Shown: positions 19,373 through 29,639, counted from the first letter of the stretch. The stretch: DNA of 64,000 nucleotides from Croceicoccus estronivorus (GCF_001625325.1 NZ_JRQQ01000005.1:289532-353531); one strand, 5' to 3'. Numbers and translations are program-made. The notes: generated by a model from the letters alone, not told the origin.

Positions 19373-20431
19373 CTAATCCCGCACCAGACGCGTAACATGG
19401 CCCATCTTGCGGCCCTTGCGCGCTTCGGCCTTGCCATAGAGGTGCAGATGGTTGGCGGGGTCTGCCAGGATTGCAGGCCCTTTAAGAGCTTCTTTCCCGA
19501 TCAGATTGCGCATTTCCACGCGCGGCGCTGTCAGTGCCGTGTCTCCCAACGGCAACCCGCAGATCGCCCTGATGTGATTTTCGAACTGGCTGGTGAGCGC
19601 GCCTTCGATAGACCAGTGGCCGGAATTGTGGACCCGGGGCGCCATTTCGTTGAAAACCGGTCCGTCGGCCGTGGCGAAGAATTCCAGTGTGAGCACGCCG
19701 ACATAGCCCAAGGCGTCGGATACATCGGTTGCGATCATTCGCGCCGTTTCGAGCTGGTCCAGCACCAGCGGGCAAGCTGGAACGGTGGACCGGGCAAGGA
19801 TGCCGTCTTCATGGACGTTTTCCGCGCTGTCCCAGAAGCGGATCTCACCATCCTGCCCTCGCGCGAGAATGACGGAGAATTCGGCGTCGAACTGGACGAA
19901 GCCTTCATAGACGAGCTGTTGCCCGGCCAGCGGCACGCCTTGCGCCTCATGCACGCTTGAAATTCGCCACTGGCCTTTGCCGTCGTACCCGTCCCGCGTG
20001 GTCTTGACGATGCCCGGGGTGCCGATCCGTTCCAGCGCCTGTTCGAGATCTTCACGCGAATCGACGGCCGCGAAAGGAGCGGGGCGCCCGCCGAGATCTT
20101 CGACAAAGCGCTTTTCCTTCAATCTGTCCTGCGCAACTTCCAGAGCGAGCAGATTGGGGGCAAGCATGGATTCGGGAATGGCGCGCAGCGGCGCAACCGG
20201 GATATTCTCGAACTCCAGAGTAATCACGTCGCAGTCTTGCGCGAAACGGGCCAGCGCGTCGGTATCGGTCCAGTCGGCGCATGTGAATGCGGCACTCACT
20301 TCGGCGGCGATGCTGTCTCGTTCGGGCGCATAGATATGACAGCGGTAGCCAAGCTGTGCCGCTGCCATGGAGAGCATGCGGCCAAGCTGGCCCCCGCCCA
20401 GAATGCCGATCGTGGCGCCCGGTTCAATCAT
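19373..20431 (-). CDS. purK: N5-carboxyaminoimidazole ribonucleotide synthase
   Basis: A 352-residue ATP-grasp enzyme that converts AIR, bicarbonate and ATP to N5-CAIR in purine synthesis. The N-terminal GILGGGQLGRML (residues 8-19), VKTTRDGYDGKGQ near 143 and NEMAPRVHNSGHWSIEG near 260 are PurK signatures. The start at 20431 is chosen for the canonical N-terminus; the frame is open for 48 more codons without homology. It follows purE by 10 bases, so the two consecutive steps are co-expressed. Confidence 0.96.
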   Translation of the reverse strand: MIEPGATIGILGGGQLGRMLSMAAAQLGYRCHIYAPERDSIAAEVSAAFTCADWTDTDALARFAQDCDVITLEFENIPVAPLRAIPESMLAPNLLALEVAQDRLKEKRFVEDLGGRPAPFAAVDSREDLEQALERIGTPGIVKTTRDGYDGKGQWRISSVHEAQGVPLAGQQLVYEGFVQFDAEFSVILARGQDGEIRFWDSAENVHEDGILARSTVPACPLVLDQLETARMIATDVSDALGYVGVLTLEFFATADGPVFNEMAPRVHNSGHWSIEGALTSQFENHIRAICGLPLGDTALTAPRVEMRNLIGKEALKGPAILADPANHLHLYGKAEARKGRKMGHVTRLVRD

Positions 20432-20441
20432 CCGCCGCGGC

Positions 20442-20930
20442 TCAGACGTCGGCCGGCTTTTCGGCCACGGCGGCGCTGCGCACAGCGCGCCAGGCCTTGA
20501 GCCGTTCGGCAAGGTCGGGATCGTTCGTCGCCAGAATGGAAGCGGCGAAGATGCCGGCATTGGTCGCACCGGCATCGCCGATGGCCAGAGTGCCGGTCGG
20601 AACGCCGGCGGGCATCTGGACGATGGACAGCAGGCTGTCGAGGCCGGACAGGGCCTTGGACTGGACCGGAACCCCCAGCACCGGCAGGTGCGTCATGGAT
20701 GCGACCATGCCAGGCAAATGCGCCGCACCGCCCGCCCCGGCAATGATGACCTTGAAGCCTTCGTCGGCCGCGCCCTTGGCGAATGTGTACATCCGGTCGG
20801 GTGTGCGATGCGCCGAAACGATGCGTGCATCGTGCGCCACGCCCAGTGCATCGAGTACCTGGGCGGCATGGCGCATGGTCGGCCAGTCCGACTGGCTGCC
20901 CATTATGATTGCTACGGGGATTTCAGCCAT
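20442..20930 (-). CDS. purE: N5-CAIR mutase (class I PurE)
   Basis: A 162-residue mutase that turns N5-CAIR into [14 protein letters not shown] lies near residues 10-19, SAHRTPDRM near 39-47 and [14 protein letters not shown] near 65-78; these form the active site of the octameric family. It is immediately upstream of its partner purK and 4 bases downstream of gpmA. Confidence 0.96.
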   Translation of the reverse strand: MAEIPVAIIMGSQSDWPTMRHAAQVLDALGVAHDARIVSAHRTPDRMYTFAKGAADEGFKVIIAGAGGAAHLPGMVASMTHLPVLGVPVQSKALSGLDSLLSIVQMPAGVPTGTLAIGDAGATNAGIFAASILATNDPDLAERLKAWRAVRSAAVAEKPADV

Positions 20931-20934
20931 CGGC

Positions 20935-21621
20935 TCAGAGATCCTTCAGGTAACGCCGATCTCCCGGCTGCATGTTGCTATCGAAATCATAGACGATCGG
21001 CTGGCCGGTGGGGATTTCGAGGCTGAGAATGTCTTCGTCCGAAATGCCCGACAGGTGCTTGACCAGCGCTCGCAGCGAATTGCCATGGGCCGATACAATG
21101 ACGGTTTCTCCGGCCTTGAGTGTCGGCAGAATGTCGCTCTCGTAATAGGGCAGGACGCGCGCGATGGTATCCTTGAGGCTTTCCGCCACCGGTACGTCGA
21201 TACCGGCATAGCGAGGATCGCCGGCCAGAGCGAATTCGCTGTCAGCGCCAAGCGGCGGCGGCGGCGTGTCGAAGCTGCGGCGCCAGATCTTGACCTGTTC
21301 GGCCCCATGCTTCTCTGCGGTTTCAGCCTTGTTGAGCCCGGTCAGTCCGCCATAGTGACGTTCATTCAGGCGCCAGTCCTTGGATTCGGGAATCCACAGG
21401 CGGCAGCAGGCGCGCAAGGCAATGTGAAGCGTCCGGATCGCCCGGGTCTGGAACGATGTGAACGCCACGGTCGGCAGCAGGCCCTTCTGACCCAGCAATT
21501 CACCGGCGGCGCGGGCTTCTGCTTCGCCTTTTTCCGTCAGGTCGACATCCCACCAGCCGGTGAAACGATTTTCCAGGTTCCACTGGCTCTGGCCGTGGCG
21601 GACGAGGATCAGGCTGGGCAC
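20935..21621 (-). CDS. gpmA: 2,3-bisphosphoglycerate-dependent phosphoglycerate mutase
   Basis: A 228-residue glycolytic enzyme interconverting 3- and 2-phosphoglycerate. The catalytic histidine is in [10 protein letters not shown] near residues 6-15, followed by [27 protein letters not shown] near 87-98 and AHGNSLRAL near 178. The start is a GTG at 21621 with GTAGGAGC upstream, the only position that gives the normal N-terminus. It precedes purE-purK in the run; the grouping with purine genes is of no obvious functional meaning. Confidence 0.94.
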   Translation of the reverse strand: MPSLILVRHGQSQWNLENRFTGWWDVDLTEKGEAEARAAGELLGQKGLLPTVAFTSFQTRAIRTLHIALRACCRLWIPESKDWRLNERHYGGLTGLNKAETAEKHGAEQVKIWRRSFDTPPPPLGADSEFALAGDPRYAGIDVPVAESLKDTIARVLPYYESDILPTLKAGETVIVSAHGNSLRALVKHLSGISDEDILSLEIPTGQPIVYDFDSNMQPGDRRYLKDL

Positions 21622-21668
21622 GGGAAGAATGCTCCTACTTGGGGGACTGTCTGCAGAAGCGCGACCCC

Positions 21669-21824
21669 CTAGCTTTTCCCCGGCTCTTTGGAAAGGGCAT
21701 GCGTACCGGGCTTGTCGGCCTCGCTGCCTATGGCGCGCGCCTGTGCCTTGCGGCGGCGGAGGTTTTCGCGCAGCTTGGCGGCGAGACGCTCTTCGCGTGA
21801 AGGGGCGGTCGATTTGTCGTTCAC
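21669..21824 (-). CDS. Small basic protein of unknown function
   Basis: A 51-residue, strongly charged protein whose core [20 protein letters not shown] is predicted to be one amphipathic helix. I recall similar short proteins in sphingomonads, but cannot name a family. The GTG at 21824 has a GGGGCC stretch just before it and the frame ends 47 bases upstream of gpmA, so it may be the first gene of the run. The small size makes coding less certain. Confidence 0.55.
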   Translation of the reverse strand: MNDKSTAPSREERLAAKLRENLRRRKAQARAIGSEADKPGTHALSKEPGKS

Positions 21825-21959
21825 GGCCCCATGCCTGCCGCGCGGCAGGCGCTTTGACAAGAGTTCTGTGCGCCACTGCTTGACAAGAGCGCGCCTCGCG
21901 GCAATAGCGCGCGCCTCTTGCGATGCGGCTTCGACATGCCGCCACGCACCGGTTGGAAT

Positions 21960-22034
21960 GCTGCTGTAGCTCAGTGGTAGAGCGCACCCTTGGTAAGGGT
22001 GAGGTCGGGAGTTCAATCCTCCCCAGCAGCACCA
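21960..22034 (+). tRNA. tRNA-Thr (anticodon GGT)
   Basis: A complete cloverleaf: 7-bp acceptor stem GCTGCTG/CAGCAGC, anticodon stem CACCC/GGGTG with loop TTGGTAA (anticodon GGT), T-loop GTTCAATCC, discriminator A and encoded CCA at 22032-22034. A 14-bp palindrome (22039-22052) follows immediately. Confidence 0.97.
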
Positions 22035-22110
22035 TTCCCCGGCGATCGCCGGCAGGTCATGAAGATCTGCCTGTCCGCCTCCCGCACTCGATGCCAACCG
22101 CCCCGAATCA

Positions 22111-22410
22111 TCAGTTGGCGAGCAGGTCGGCCCATTCCGGGTGGCGGCGGAACTGCGCAGCGACATAACTGCATTGAGGGATGATCCGGAATCCCTGTTC
22201 ACGCGCATCGGCCACGATTGCGTCGACCAGTCGGGCGGCGATTCCCCGTCCGCCGATCGCCGGGGGAACGATCGTGTGGTCCACCAGCCGCACATCCTGC
22301 CCGGCCTTGACCCATGTCATCCGTCCGAAGTGTTCGCTATCGGATACTGTCGCGCGGTATTCGCCGCCATTTTCGTGTTCGCTATGCGTGATTTCGACTG
22401 CTTCGCTCAT
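22111..22410 (-). CDS. Small GNAT-fold N-acetyltransferase (YjdJ-like)
   Basis: A 99-residue protein of the short Gcn5-related family (PF14542 type). The acetyl-CoA binding loop VPPAIGGRGIAARLVDAIV lies near residues 48-66 and the C-terminal QCSYVAAQFRRHPEW near 79-93. Substrate is unknown for this group. It overlaps the preceding SDR gene by ATGA, so the two are translationally coupled. Confidence 0.86.
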   Translation of the reverse strand: MSEAVEITHSEHENGGEYRATVSDSEHFGRMTWVKAGQDVRLVDHTIVPPAIGGRGIAARLVDAIVADAREQGFRIIPQCSYVAAQFRRHPEWADLLAN

Positions 22411-23207
22411 TGTCCTGCCGGGTCCGTTTCCGCTGCGAGAATGGCCCGCAGCCCTTCGCGATATGTAGGGTGCCGGGGCCGCCAGCCAAGCACGCGCTTC
22501 GCCTTGCCATTCGCTACACGCCGATTCTCCGCATAGAAAGCGCGCGCCGCCGGGGACAGGCCGGCTTCCTCAACCGTTTGCAGGGGCGGCGGTGCCAGGC
22601 AGAGCAGGCGGGCGGCTTCCTCGATGACTGCGTTCTGGCTGCATGGCAGGTCGTCGGCGAGGTTGTAGGCCCCGCCCGGTGCATCGAGCGCGGCGGTGAC
22701 GCCGCTGGCGATGTCGTGCACATGAACGCGGCTGAATACCTGCCCGGGCAAGGCGATCCGATGCGCCGTGCCTGCCCGCACCCGGTCGAGGGCACTGCGA
22801 CCGGGGCCGTAAATGCCGGGCAGGCGGAATACTCTGGCACCGCGTCCGAGCCATGCCGAATCGGCTTCCGCCCGTGCAATGCGGCGTCCTGTGCCGATCG
22901 GTGCGCTTTCGTCGGCCCAAGCGCCTCCGGTGTCGCCATAGACGCCGGTCGAGGAGAGGTAACCGAGCCACTTGCCGGTCAATGCATTATGGTATCGCGC
23001 GAGCACCGGGTCATCGCCGTCCCTATCCGGTGGAACGGAAGAGAGGACGTGGCTGGCGTTGGCCAGCGCGGCACGCACCGAGGGTTCGTCGTCAAATCTC
23101 ATTGATCCGTCGCTGCCGGTGGACTCGATGGTCCATCCTGCCGAGGACAGGCGATGGGCGATGCGCCGGGCGGTGTAGCCGAGGCCGAAAACGAAGAAAT
23201 GCGCCAT
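22407..23207 (-). CDS. NAD(P)-dependent SDR/epimerase-like protein
   Basis: A 266-residue extended short-chain dehydrogenase-like protein. The dinucleotide-binding motif is FGLGYTARRIA near residues 7-17, followed by LSSTGVYGD near 84-92, where S and Y match active-site positions. It resembles the YeeZ-like group of unknown substrate. The C-terminal part has KRVLGWRPRHPTYREGL, typical of epimerases. It overlaps the GNAT gene by four bases and is divergent from pepN. Confidence 0.85.
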   Translation of the reverse strand: MAHFFVFGLGYTARRIAHRLSSAGWTIESTGSDGSMRFDDEPSVRAALANASHVLSSVPPDRDGDDPVLARYHNALTGKWLGYLSSTGVYGDTGGAWADESAPIGTGRRIARAEADSAWLGRGARVFRLPGIYGPGRSALDRVRAGTAHRIALPGQVFSRVHVHDIASGVTAALDAPGGAYNLADDLPCSQNAVIEEAARLLCLAPPPLQTVEEAGLSPAARAFYAENRRVANGKAKRVLGWRPRHPTYREGLRAILAAETDPAGQ

Positions 23208-23249
23208 ACCGGCTTTGTAACCACTGGACGGGCGGACGAAAGGACCTAA

Positions 23250-25928
23250 GTGCTATGGCTTATGGATATTGCCCGCGACCCGACCGTGACAGCCGATGAC
23301 ACCCAGATTGCGGATGCCGCGCCCATGCCACAGCATCCGCAGGAAATTCGCCGCGAGGATTATCACCCGCCCGAATGGCTGGTGCCTCAGGTGGCACTGG
23401 ATTTCGCGCTTGATCTTGATGCCACGCGCGTTGTCACCCGGCTCACTGTCCAGCGAAATCCCGAGGGTGGCGGGGACAAGGCGATTCGCCTCAATGGTGA
23501 CGGGATTGCCGCTCTTGCGGTCACGGTCGATGGCAACGCCACGAACGATTGGCAGATGGACGGGCCGGATCTGCTGATAACCCTGCCGGGTGAAGCACAT
23601 GAAATCGTCGTCGAAACGCAGATCAACCCGGCAGCGAACAGCCAGTTGATGGGGCTGTACGCATCGAATGGAATGCTCTGCACGCAATGCGAGGCAGAGG
23701 GTTTCCGGCGGATCGCCTTCTTCCCCGACCGGCCCGATGTCCTGAGCACTTACAGCGTGCGGATGACAGGCGACAAAGCGCGTTTCCCTGTTCTTCTTTC
23801 GAATGGCAACTGCACCGATTCGGGTGACAATGCCGATGGCACGCATTGGGCCGAATGGCACGATCCGTGGCCGAAGCCGTCCTATCTCTTTGCGCTGGTG
23901 GCGGGCGATCTTGCCGCCGATCGCGACACATTCACCACCATGAGCGGGCGGGAAGTCCAGCTCGCCATCTGGGTCCGCGCCCCGAAAGGCGGCGGCGGGG
24001 ATCTGGACCGGACCGGCCATGCAATGCGCTCTTTGAAGAAAAGCATGAAGTGGGACGAGGAGGTGTTTGGCCGCGAATATGACCTCGACCTGTTCAACAT
24101 CGTCGCGGTCAGCGATTTCAACATGGGAGCGATGGAGAACAAGGGGCTGAACGTGTTCAACACGCGCTATGTCCTCGCCGATCCCGAAACGGCAACCGAT
24201 GGCGATTACGACGCGGTCGAAGGTGTCATCGCGCATGAGTATTTCCACAACTGGTCGGGCAATCGCGTCACGTGCCGCGACTGGTTTCAGCTTTCGTTGA
24301 AAGAGGGCCTTACGGTTCTGCGCGATCAGCTTTTCAGCCAGGATATGGGGTCGGAAAGCGTCAAGCGGATCGAGGATGTGCGCATTCTGCGTTCCGCCCA
24401 GTTTCCGGAAGATTCAGGGCCGCTGGCCCATCCGATCAGGCCGGATTCCTATCGCGAGATATCCAACTTCTACACTTCGACCGTCTATAACAAGGGCGCC
24501 GAAGTGATCCGCATGATGCGGACCATGGCCGGGCCGGAGGCGTTCCGTAAGGGGACCGATCTCTATTTCGATCGGCATGATGGTGAAGCGGCGACCTGCG
24601 AGGATTTCGTCAAGGCGATGGAGGATGGCGCCGGGCTGGATCTTTCGCGCTTCCGCCTGTGGTACAGTCAGGCGGGCACGCCCCGTGTCGAGGCGCGGCT
24701 GAAACATGCAGGCAATGAAGCGGTGCTGCATCTGAAGCAGACAGTGCCGGCCACGCCCGGCCAGCCCGAAAAGCAGCCAATGCCGATCCCCCTGCGCCTC
24801 GCTTTGTTCGATCGGGAAAGCGGCGGGCATCGCGGCGAACAGCTGATCGTACTCGACAAGGCGAGCGACAGTTTCCGGTTCGGGGGATTTGCGACGCCGC
24901 CAGTGCTTTCGCTCAATCGCGGCTTTTCCGCGCCTGTGGCGATCGAACGGCAGGTTGCAGAGGATGAACTGGTCTTCCTGGCCGCGCATGACGATGACCC
25001 CTTCGCCCGTTATGAGGCGATGCAGAGCCTGACCGTGCAATATCTCACCGCAGCGGGTGGAGAGGCCGGGGCGACGGGCAGCGGGGCAGGGCGGGAAGCG
25101 ATCGGCACGGCGCTTGAGGCCATTCTCGCGGACTCGGCGCTCGATGATCTGATGCGTGGCGAACTCATGATGCTGCCCGGCGAGACTTATCTGGCCGAAC
25201 AATTGCTGGTGGCGGATCCCGGCGCAATTCATGCCGCACGCGAAGGGTTGAAAGGCTGGCTAGGTGCCCGGCTGGAACAACGGCTGGTGGCGCTGCACGA
25301 ACGGGCCTCCGCAGTACCCTATGGCCTGGATGCCGCGGCGCGCGGTGCGCGCAAGCTCAAGACGCAGGCGCTGGTCCTGCTGGCGGCAGGCGTACCCGAA
25401 GTGGCCGCCCGACTGGCGGCTGAACAGTATCGCGCGGCGGACAACATGACGGACCGGCAGGGGGCGTTGATGGTGCTGGCCGGGCTGGAAACGCCTGCCC
25501 GAGCAGAATTGCTGGCCGACTTCAAAGCCCGGTATGAAGGCAATGCACTGGTCACGGACAAGTGGTTCTCGCTTCAGGCCGGATCGCTGCATCCGCAGGC
25601 GCTTGACCATGTGCGGGAACTGGCCGGGCACTCTGACTTCACGTTGGCCAATCCCAACCGGGTGCGCTCGCTCTATATGGCGTTCGCTGCCAATCCGCAG
25701 GCATTCCATGCAGCCAGTGGTGAGGGATACCGGATGATCGCAGACCTGATTCTCGCGCTCGATCCCATCAATGCGCAGACTGCGGCGCGCTTCGTTCCGC
25801 CGTTGGGTCGCTGGCGCCGGATCGAGCCGGCGCGCTCTGCGCTGATGCGGGCAGAGCTGGAACGGATCGCCGCCGCGCCGAATCTTTCGCGCGACACGGC
25901 GGAGCAGGTCGGTCGTAGCCTTGGTTGA
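23250..25928 (+). CDS. pepN: Aminopeptidase N (M1 family)
   Basis: An 892-residue zinc metallopeptidase removing N-terminal residues from peptides in the cytoplasm. The substrate-binding GAMEN motif is near residue 292, and the zinc-binding HEYFHNWSGNRVTCRDWF segment near 330-347 with downstream catalytic glutamate in SLKEGLTVLRD. Length fits the E. coli PepN type. The GTG at 23250 has AGGA five bases upstream; an ATG at 23262 is an alternative. The gene ends inside the pgeF start (8-base overlap). Confidence 0.95.
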   Translation: MLWLMDIARDPTVTADDTQIADAAPMPQHPQEIRREDYHPPEWLVPQVALDFALDLDATRVVTRLTVQRNPEGGGDKAIRLNGDGIAALAVTVDGNATNDWQMDGPDLLITLPGEAHEIVVETQINPAANSQLMGLYASNGMLCTQCEAEGFRRIAFFPDRPDVLSTYSVRMTGDKARFPVLLSNGNCTDSGDNADGTHWAEWHDPWPKPSYLFALVAGDLAADRDTFTTMSGREVQLAIWVRAPKGGGGDLDRTGHAMRSLKKSMKWDEEVFGREYDLDLFNIVAVSDFNMGAMENKGLNVFNTRYVLADPETATDGDYDAVEGVIAHEYFHNWSGNRVTCRDWFQLSLKEGLTVLRDQLFSQDMGSESVKRIEDVRILRSAQFPEDSGPLAHPIRPDSYREISNFYTSTVYNKGAEVIRMMRTMAGPEAFRKGTDLYFDRHDGEAATCEDFVKAMEDGAGLDLSRFRLWYSQAGTPRVEARLKHAGNEAVLHLKQTVPATPGQPEKQPMPIPLRLALFDRESGGHRGEQLIVLDKASDSFRFGGFATPPVLSLNRGFSAPVAIERQVAEDELVFLAAHDDDPFARYEAMQSLTVQYLTAAGGEAGATGSGAGREAIGTALEAILADSALDDLMRGELMMLPGETYLAEQLLVADPGAIHAAREGLKGWLGARLEQRLVALHERASAVPYGLDAAARGARKLKTQALVLLAAGVPEVAARLAAEQYRAADNMTDRQGALMVLAGLETPARAELLADFKARYEGNALVTDKWFSLQAGSLHPQALDHVRELAGHSDFTLANPNRVRSLYMAFAANPQAFHAASGEGYRMIADLILALDPINAQTAARFVPPLGRWRRIEPARSALMRAELERIAAAPNLSRDTAEQVGRSLG

Positions 25929-26679
25929 ACCGGTCGAAGTCATCCGTGCGCAGGCGCTTGACGGCGTGGCACATGGTTTCCTTGGGCGGCGCGGTGGTGT
26001 TTCCACCGGTATCGTCGGCGGCCTCAATGTCGGGCGCGGTGCGGATGACGATGATGAGGCAGTGACTGAAAACCGCCGTCGCGCATGTTCGGCAGTGCAG
26101 CCGGGCGCCCGGCTGGTCACCCTTTATCAGGTCCATTCGGCCGATTGCGTGACGGTTGCGGAGCCGTGGGCGGAGAGTGAACGACCGCACGCGGACGCGC
26201 TAGTAACCGATCGCCCGGGCCTGCTCTTGGGTGTGGTGACGGCAGATTGTGCGCCGGTACTGCTGGCCGACCGGCAGGCTGGCGTGGTTGGTGCGGCGCA
26301 TGCCGGATGGAAGGGGGCGCATGGCGGAGTGATCGAATCAACCGTGTCGGCGATGGAGCGGCTGGGTGCGCGGCGGGAAGCGATCGCAGCGGCGATCGGC
26401 CCGTGCATCGCCCAGGCCAGCTACGAAGTGGGTGACGATTTCCGGGCGCGGTTTGCCGGGGAAGGGGCCGCTCGCTTTTTTGCGAAGGGCCGGGCGGGGC
26501 ATTACCAGTTCGACCTGGAGGCTTATGTCGCACGGCAGCTGCAACTGGCAGGTGTCGGCGCTGCCGAAAGCCTGGGTCTCGATACATATGGCGACAATGC
26601 TCGCTTCTTTTCCTATCGTCGCGCAACCCACCGCAACGAGGCGAATTACGGTCGCCAGTTCTCGCTAATTGCGCTTTAA
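25921..26679 (+). CDS. pgeF: PgeF/YfiH laccase-domain protein
   Basis: A 252-residue protein of the YfiH family, called polyphenol oxidase or purine nucleoside phosphorylase-like; E. coli YfiH acts in peptidoglycan editing. The metal or active-site residues are visible in QVHSADCVTV (near 61-70), TADCAPVLLAD (near 105-115) and AAHAGWKGAHGG (near 123-134). The start is probably TTG at 25921, overlapping the pepN stop by eight bases, which suggests coupling. The substrate here is not known. Confidence 0.87.
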   Translation: MVEPVEVIRAQALDGVAHGFLGRRGGVSTGIVGGLNVGRGADDDDEAVTENRRRACSAVQPGARLVTLYQVHSADCVTVAEPWAESERPHADALVTDRPGLLLGVVTADCAPVLLADRQAGVVGAAHAGWKGAHGGVIESTVSAMERLGARREAIAAAIGPCIAQASYEVGDDFRARFAGEGAARFFAKGRAGHYQFDLEAYVARQLQLAGVGAAESLGLDTYGDNARFFSYRRATHRNEANYGRQFSLIAL

Positions 26680-26887
26680 GGCTGAATTGGCAGGCAGGAA
26701 GCGGAAAATGCCTGTTGGCAAGTGGCCCCTTCGCGTCTATCAGCCCGCCCAAACCGGCATGGGTAGCAGACTGGTAGAGTGTGCGCCCACTGCGCGGCAA
26801 GGGGGCCCCTCGACGCGCAACCGGCAGGAATTTTAGAGGGATGCATCGCGCCTCGTGCCGGTGTGTCCGATTGGCAAGGCAGGGCTG

Positions 26888-27466
26888 ATGGCAGAAAATA
26901 CTGGCACCGCGGATATGCAAACCGTTGCCGCCGAGGCTGGCGATGACGGCGTCCGCCGGCGTGATTTCATCAATATCGCGGCAGTCGCTGCGGCTGGGGT
27001 AGGCGGGATCGCCACTCTGGTTCCGTTGATCAGCCAGATGGCGCCTTCGGCGGACGTTCTGGCCGAAAGTTCGACTGAACTCGATATCAGCGCGATTCAG
27101 CCCGGTCAGGCGATCAAGGCCGTGTTCCGCAAGCAACCGGTATTCGTCCGTAACCTGACGACGAAGGAAATCGCGGAAGCCGATGCCGTGCCGTTGTCCG
27201 AACTGCGCGACCCGCAGACCTTGGCCGAACGGACCAAGGAAGGCCACGAAAACTGGCTCATCACCATGGGCGTCTGCACCCACCTCGGCTGTGTGCCGCT
27301 GGGTGCCGGCGAAGGCGAAAACCGCGGCGAGTTCGGCGGTTATTTCTGCCCCTGCCACGGTTCGTCTTACGATACCGCGGCCCGTATCCGCAAAGGTCCG
27401 GCACCGAAGAATCTCGAAGTGCCGCCTTATGAATTCACCTCCGACACTGTCGTGAAGATCGGCTGA
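26888..27466 (+). CDS. petA: Ubiquinol-cytochrome c reductase, Rieske iron-sulfur subunit
   Basis: A 192-residue Rieske protein of the bc1 complex. Near the N-terminus [16 protein letters not shown] looks like a Tat-type anchor that also serves as the membrane helix. The [2Fe-2S] ligands are in CTHLGC (near 133-138) and CPCHGS (near 155-160). The ATG at 26888 with GGCAGGG upstream is preferred to an in-frame GTG at 26855. It is the first gene of petABC. The 208-base gap before it should carry the promoter; TTGGCA at 26715 and TATCAG at 26738, 17 bases apart, are a weak candidate. Confidence 0.96.
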   Translation: MAENTGTADMQTVAAEAGDDGVRRRDFINIAAVAAAGVGGIATLVPLISQMAPSADVLAESSTELDISAIQPGQAIKAVFRKQPVFVRNLTTKEIAEADAVPLSELRDPQTLAERTKEGHENWLITMGVCTHLGCVPLGAGEGENRGEFGGYFCPCHGSSYDTAARIRKGPAPKNLEVPPYEFTSDTVVKIG

Positions 27467-27483
27467 GGCGAAAGAGGACGAAC

Positions 27484-28764
27484 ATGAGCTTTCCCTGGGC
27501 AAACGAATACACGCCGTCTCACCCGGTCATGAAATGGGTGGACGAGAAGCTGCCGCTTCCGCGCTTCGTCTACAACGCGGTTGGTGCCGGTTATCCGGTC
27601 CCGCGTAACCTCAACTATTTCTGGAACTTCGGTGTTCTCGCGGGCTTCTGCCTCGTGTTGCAGATCGTCACCGGTGTGATTCTGGCGATGCATTACGCGC
27701 CGAATGCGCTGGTCGCTTTCGATTCGACCGAACACATCATGCGTGACGTCAACTGGGGCTGGATGCTGCGCTATGCGCACGCCAATGGCGCCAGTGCGTT
27801 CTTCGTGGTCGTCTATCTCCACATCTTCCGCGGCTTCTTCTTCGGATCCTACAAGGCTCCGCGCGAGATGATCTGGCTCCTCGGTGTCGTGATCTTCCTG
27901 CTGATGATGGCGACTGCGTTCATGGGCTACGTGCTTCCCTGGGGCCAGATGAGCTTCTGGGGTGCCAAGGTTATCACTGGCCTGTTCGGCGCGATTCCCG
28001 TGATCGGCGAACCGCTGCAGATCTGGCTGCTGGGCGGCTATGCACCGGACAATGCCTCGCTGAACCGCTTCTTCTCACTGCACTTCCTGTTGCCCTTCGT
28101 GATTGCCGCCGTGGTGATCCTGCACATCTGGGCGCTGCATATCCCCGGCTCGTCGAACCCGACCGGCGTCGAAGTGAAGACCGAGAGCGATACCGTTCCG
28201 TTCCACCCGTACTATACGGCGAAGGACGGTTTCGGGCTGGGCGTTTTCCTCATCCTTTACTGCGCGATGCTGTTTTTCCTGCCGAACGCGCTGGGCCACC
28301 CGGACAACTACATTCCGGCGAACCCGATGAGCACGCCGGCACACATCGTGCCCGAATGGTACTTCTGGCCGTTCTACGCGATCCTGCGTGCCTTCACTGC
28401 GGACTTCCTGTTCTTCCCGGCAAAGCTGATGGGCGTCCTCGCCATGTTCAGCGCCATCCTGGTCTGGTTCTTCCTGCCCTGGCTGGATAATTCGCCGGTA
28501 CGTTCAGGTCATTTCCGCCCGCTGTTCCGCAAGTTCTTCTATGTGCTGATGCTGGACGTTCTGGTGCTCGGCTATTGCGGTGGTGCCCCTGCTGCGGAGC
28601 CCTACGTGATGATCAGCCAGATCGCCACGGCGTACTACTTCCTGCACTTCCTGGTGATCCTCCCGATCGTTTCTTCGATCGAAAAGCCGGAACCGCTGCC
28701 CTATTCGATTACCGAGGCCGTCCTTGGCTCGGACGACAAGGCCGCGCTGAAGCCGGCTAGCTGA
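27484..28764 (+). CDS. petB: Cytochrome b of the bc1 complex
   Basis: A 426-residue eight-helix membrane subunit carrying both b hemes and the quinol sites. Histidine ligands lie in the helix with MHYAPNAL... and YLHIFRG (near residues 66 and 118) and in [20 protein letters not shown] (near 201-220). The PEWYF quinol-site motif is present as [14 protein letters not shown] near 290. A full-length fused form as in proteobacterial bc1 rather than split b6/IV. It follows petA by 17 bases. Confidence 0.97.
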   Translation: MSFPWANEYTPSHPVMKWVDEKLPLPRFVYNAVGAGYPVPRNLNYFWNFGVLAGFCLVLQIVTGVILAMHYAPNALVAFDSTEHIMRDVNWGWMLRYAHANGASAFFVVVYLHIFRGFFFGSYKAPREMIWLLGVVIFLLMMATAFMGYVLPWGQMSFWGAKVITGLFGAIPVIGEPLQIWLLGGYAPDNASLNRFFSLHFLLPFVIAAVVILHIWALHIPGSSNPTGVEVKTESDTVPFHPYYTAKDGFGLGVFLILYCAMLFFLPNALGHPDNYIPANPMSTPAHIVPEWYFWPFYAILRAFTADFLFFPAKLMGVLAMFSAILVWFFLPWLDNSPVRSGHFRPLFRKFFYVLMLDVLVLGYCGGAPAAEPYVMISQIATAYYFLHFLVILPIVSSIEKPEPLPYSITEAVLGSDDKAALKPAS

Positions 28765-28793
28765 ACGAACGGACCTGAGAGAAAGTATCTGAT

Positions 28794-29639
28794 ATGACCC
28801 GCCTTATCGGTATCCTCGTCGGCCTGTTCTTCACGGTCGCTGTCCTGTGGGCCTTCGTCACCGGCGCGGCGAATTACATCGCCGAGCCTCCGGCCGCCAC
28901 AGCCGAGCACGAGTTCCACCGCCACCCCAAGGAGCTCCATCTGTCGAGCGACGGCCCCTTCGGCACGTTCGACAAGCAGCAGCTGCAGCGCGGTTTCCAG
29001 GTTTACAAGGAAGTCTGCTCCGCCTGCCACTCGCTGAACCACGTTGCGTTCCGCGATCTCGCTGCGCTTGGATACAGCGAGCCTGAGGTCAAGGCGATTG
29101 CGGCCGGTTTCCAGGTTCCGGGTGTGGACCCCAATACGGGCGAAGAAACGCTGCGTCCGGGCACGCCGACGGATTATTTCCCGAAGCCGTATCCGAACGA
29201 CATCGCCGCTCGTGCCGCGAACAACAATGCGGTGCCGCCTGACCTTTCGCTGATGGCCAAGGCACGGCACAACGGCCCCGCCTACATCTATTCGCTGCTG
29301 ACTGGCTTCCAGGATCAGCCTGCGGAACTGCTGAAGGAATTCCCCGAGGCAAAGACGCCGACAGGGCTCCACTACAATCCCTATTTCGCCAATCTCAACC
29401 TGGCGATGGCTCCGCCGCTGACTACGACCGATCAGGTCTCTTATGGGGACGGCACCAAGGCGACGGTCGACCAGATGGCGCAGGACGTGTCCGCGTTCCT
29501 CCTCTGGACGGCAGAGCCGAAGCTTGAAAAGCGTCGGCAGACGGGCTGGCCGGTTCTTGGCTTCCTGCTCTTCGCTACGGTTCTCGCCTATCTCGCCAAG
29601 CAGCAGGTCTGGGCAGACAAGAAAGGCAAGAAGGGCTGA
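28794..29639 (+). CDS. petC: Cytochrome c1 of the bc1 complex
   Basis: A 281-residue c1 subunit. An N-terminal hydrophobic export signal (about 4-28) precedes the periplasmic domain with the heme-binding motif CSACH near residues 75-79. The methionine ligand region NLAMAPPL is near 203-210, and a C-terminal anchor helix WPVLGFLLFATVLAYLA lies near 252-268. It closes the petABC operon, which ends at a strong terminator at 29666. Confidence 0.96.
   Translation: MTRLIGILVGLFFTVAVLWAFVTGAANYIAEPPAATAEHEFHRHPKELHLSSDGPFGTFDKQQLQRGFQVYKEVCSACHSLNHVAFRDLAALGYSEPEVKAIAAGFQVPGVDPNTGEETLRPGTPTDYFPKPYPNDIAARAANNNAVPPDLSLMAKARHNGPAYIYSLLTGFQDQPAELLKEFPEAKTPTGLHYNPYFANLNLAMAPPLTTTDQVSYGDGTKATVDQMAQDVSAFLLWTAEPKLEKRRQTGWPVLGFLLFATVLAYLAKQQVWADKKGKKG

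Noticed and set aside
22039..22052. Perfect 14-bp palindrome CCGGCGATCGCCGG after tRNA-Thr
   Set aside because: It has no loop or T-run for a terminator and could be a chance GC-rich palindrome. Noted only as a possible tRNA 3' processing or termination aid.
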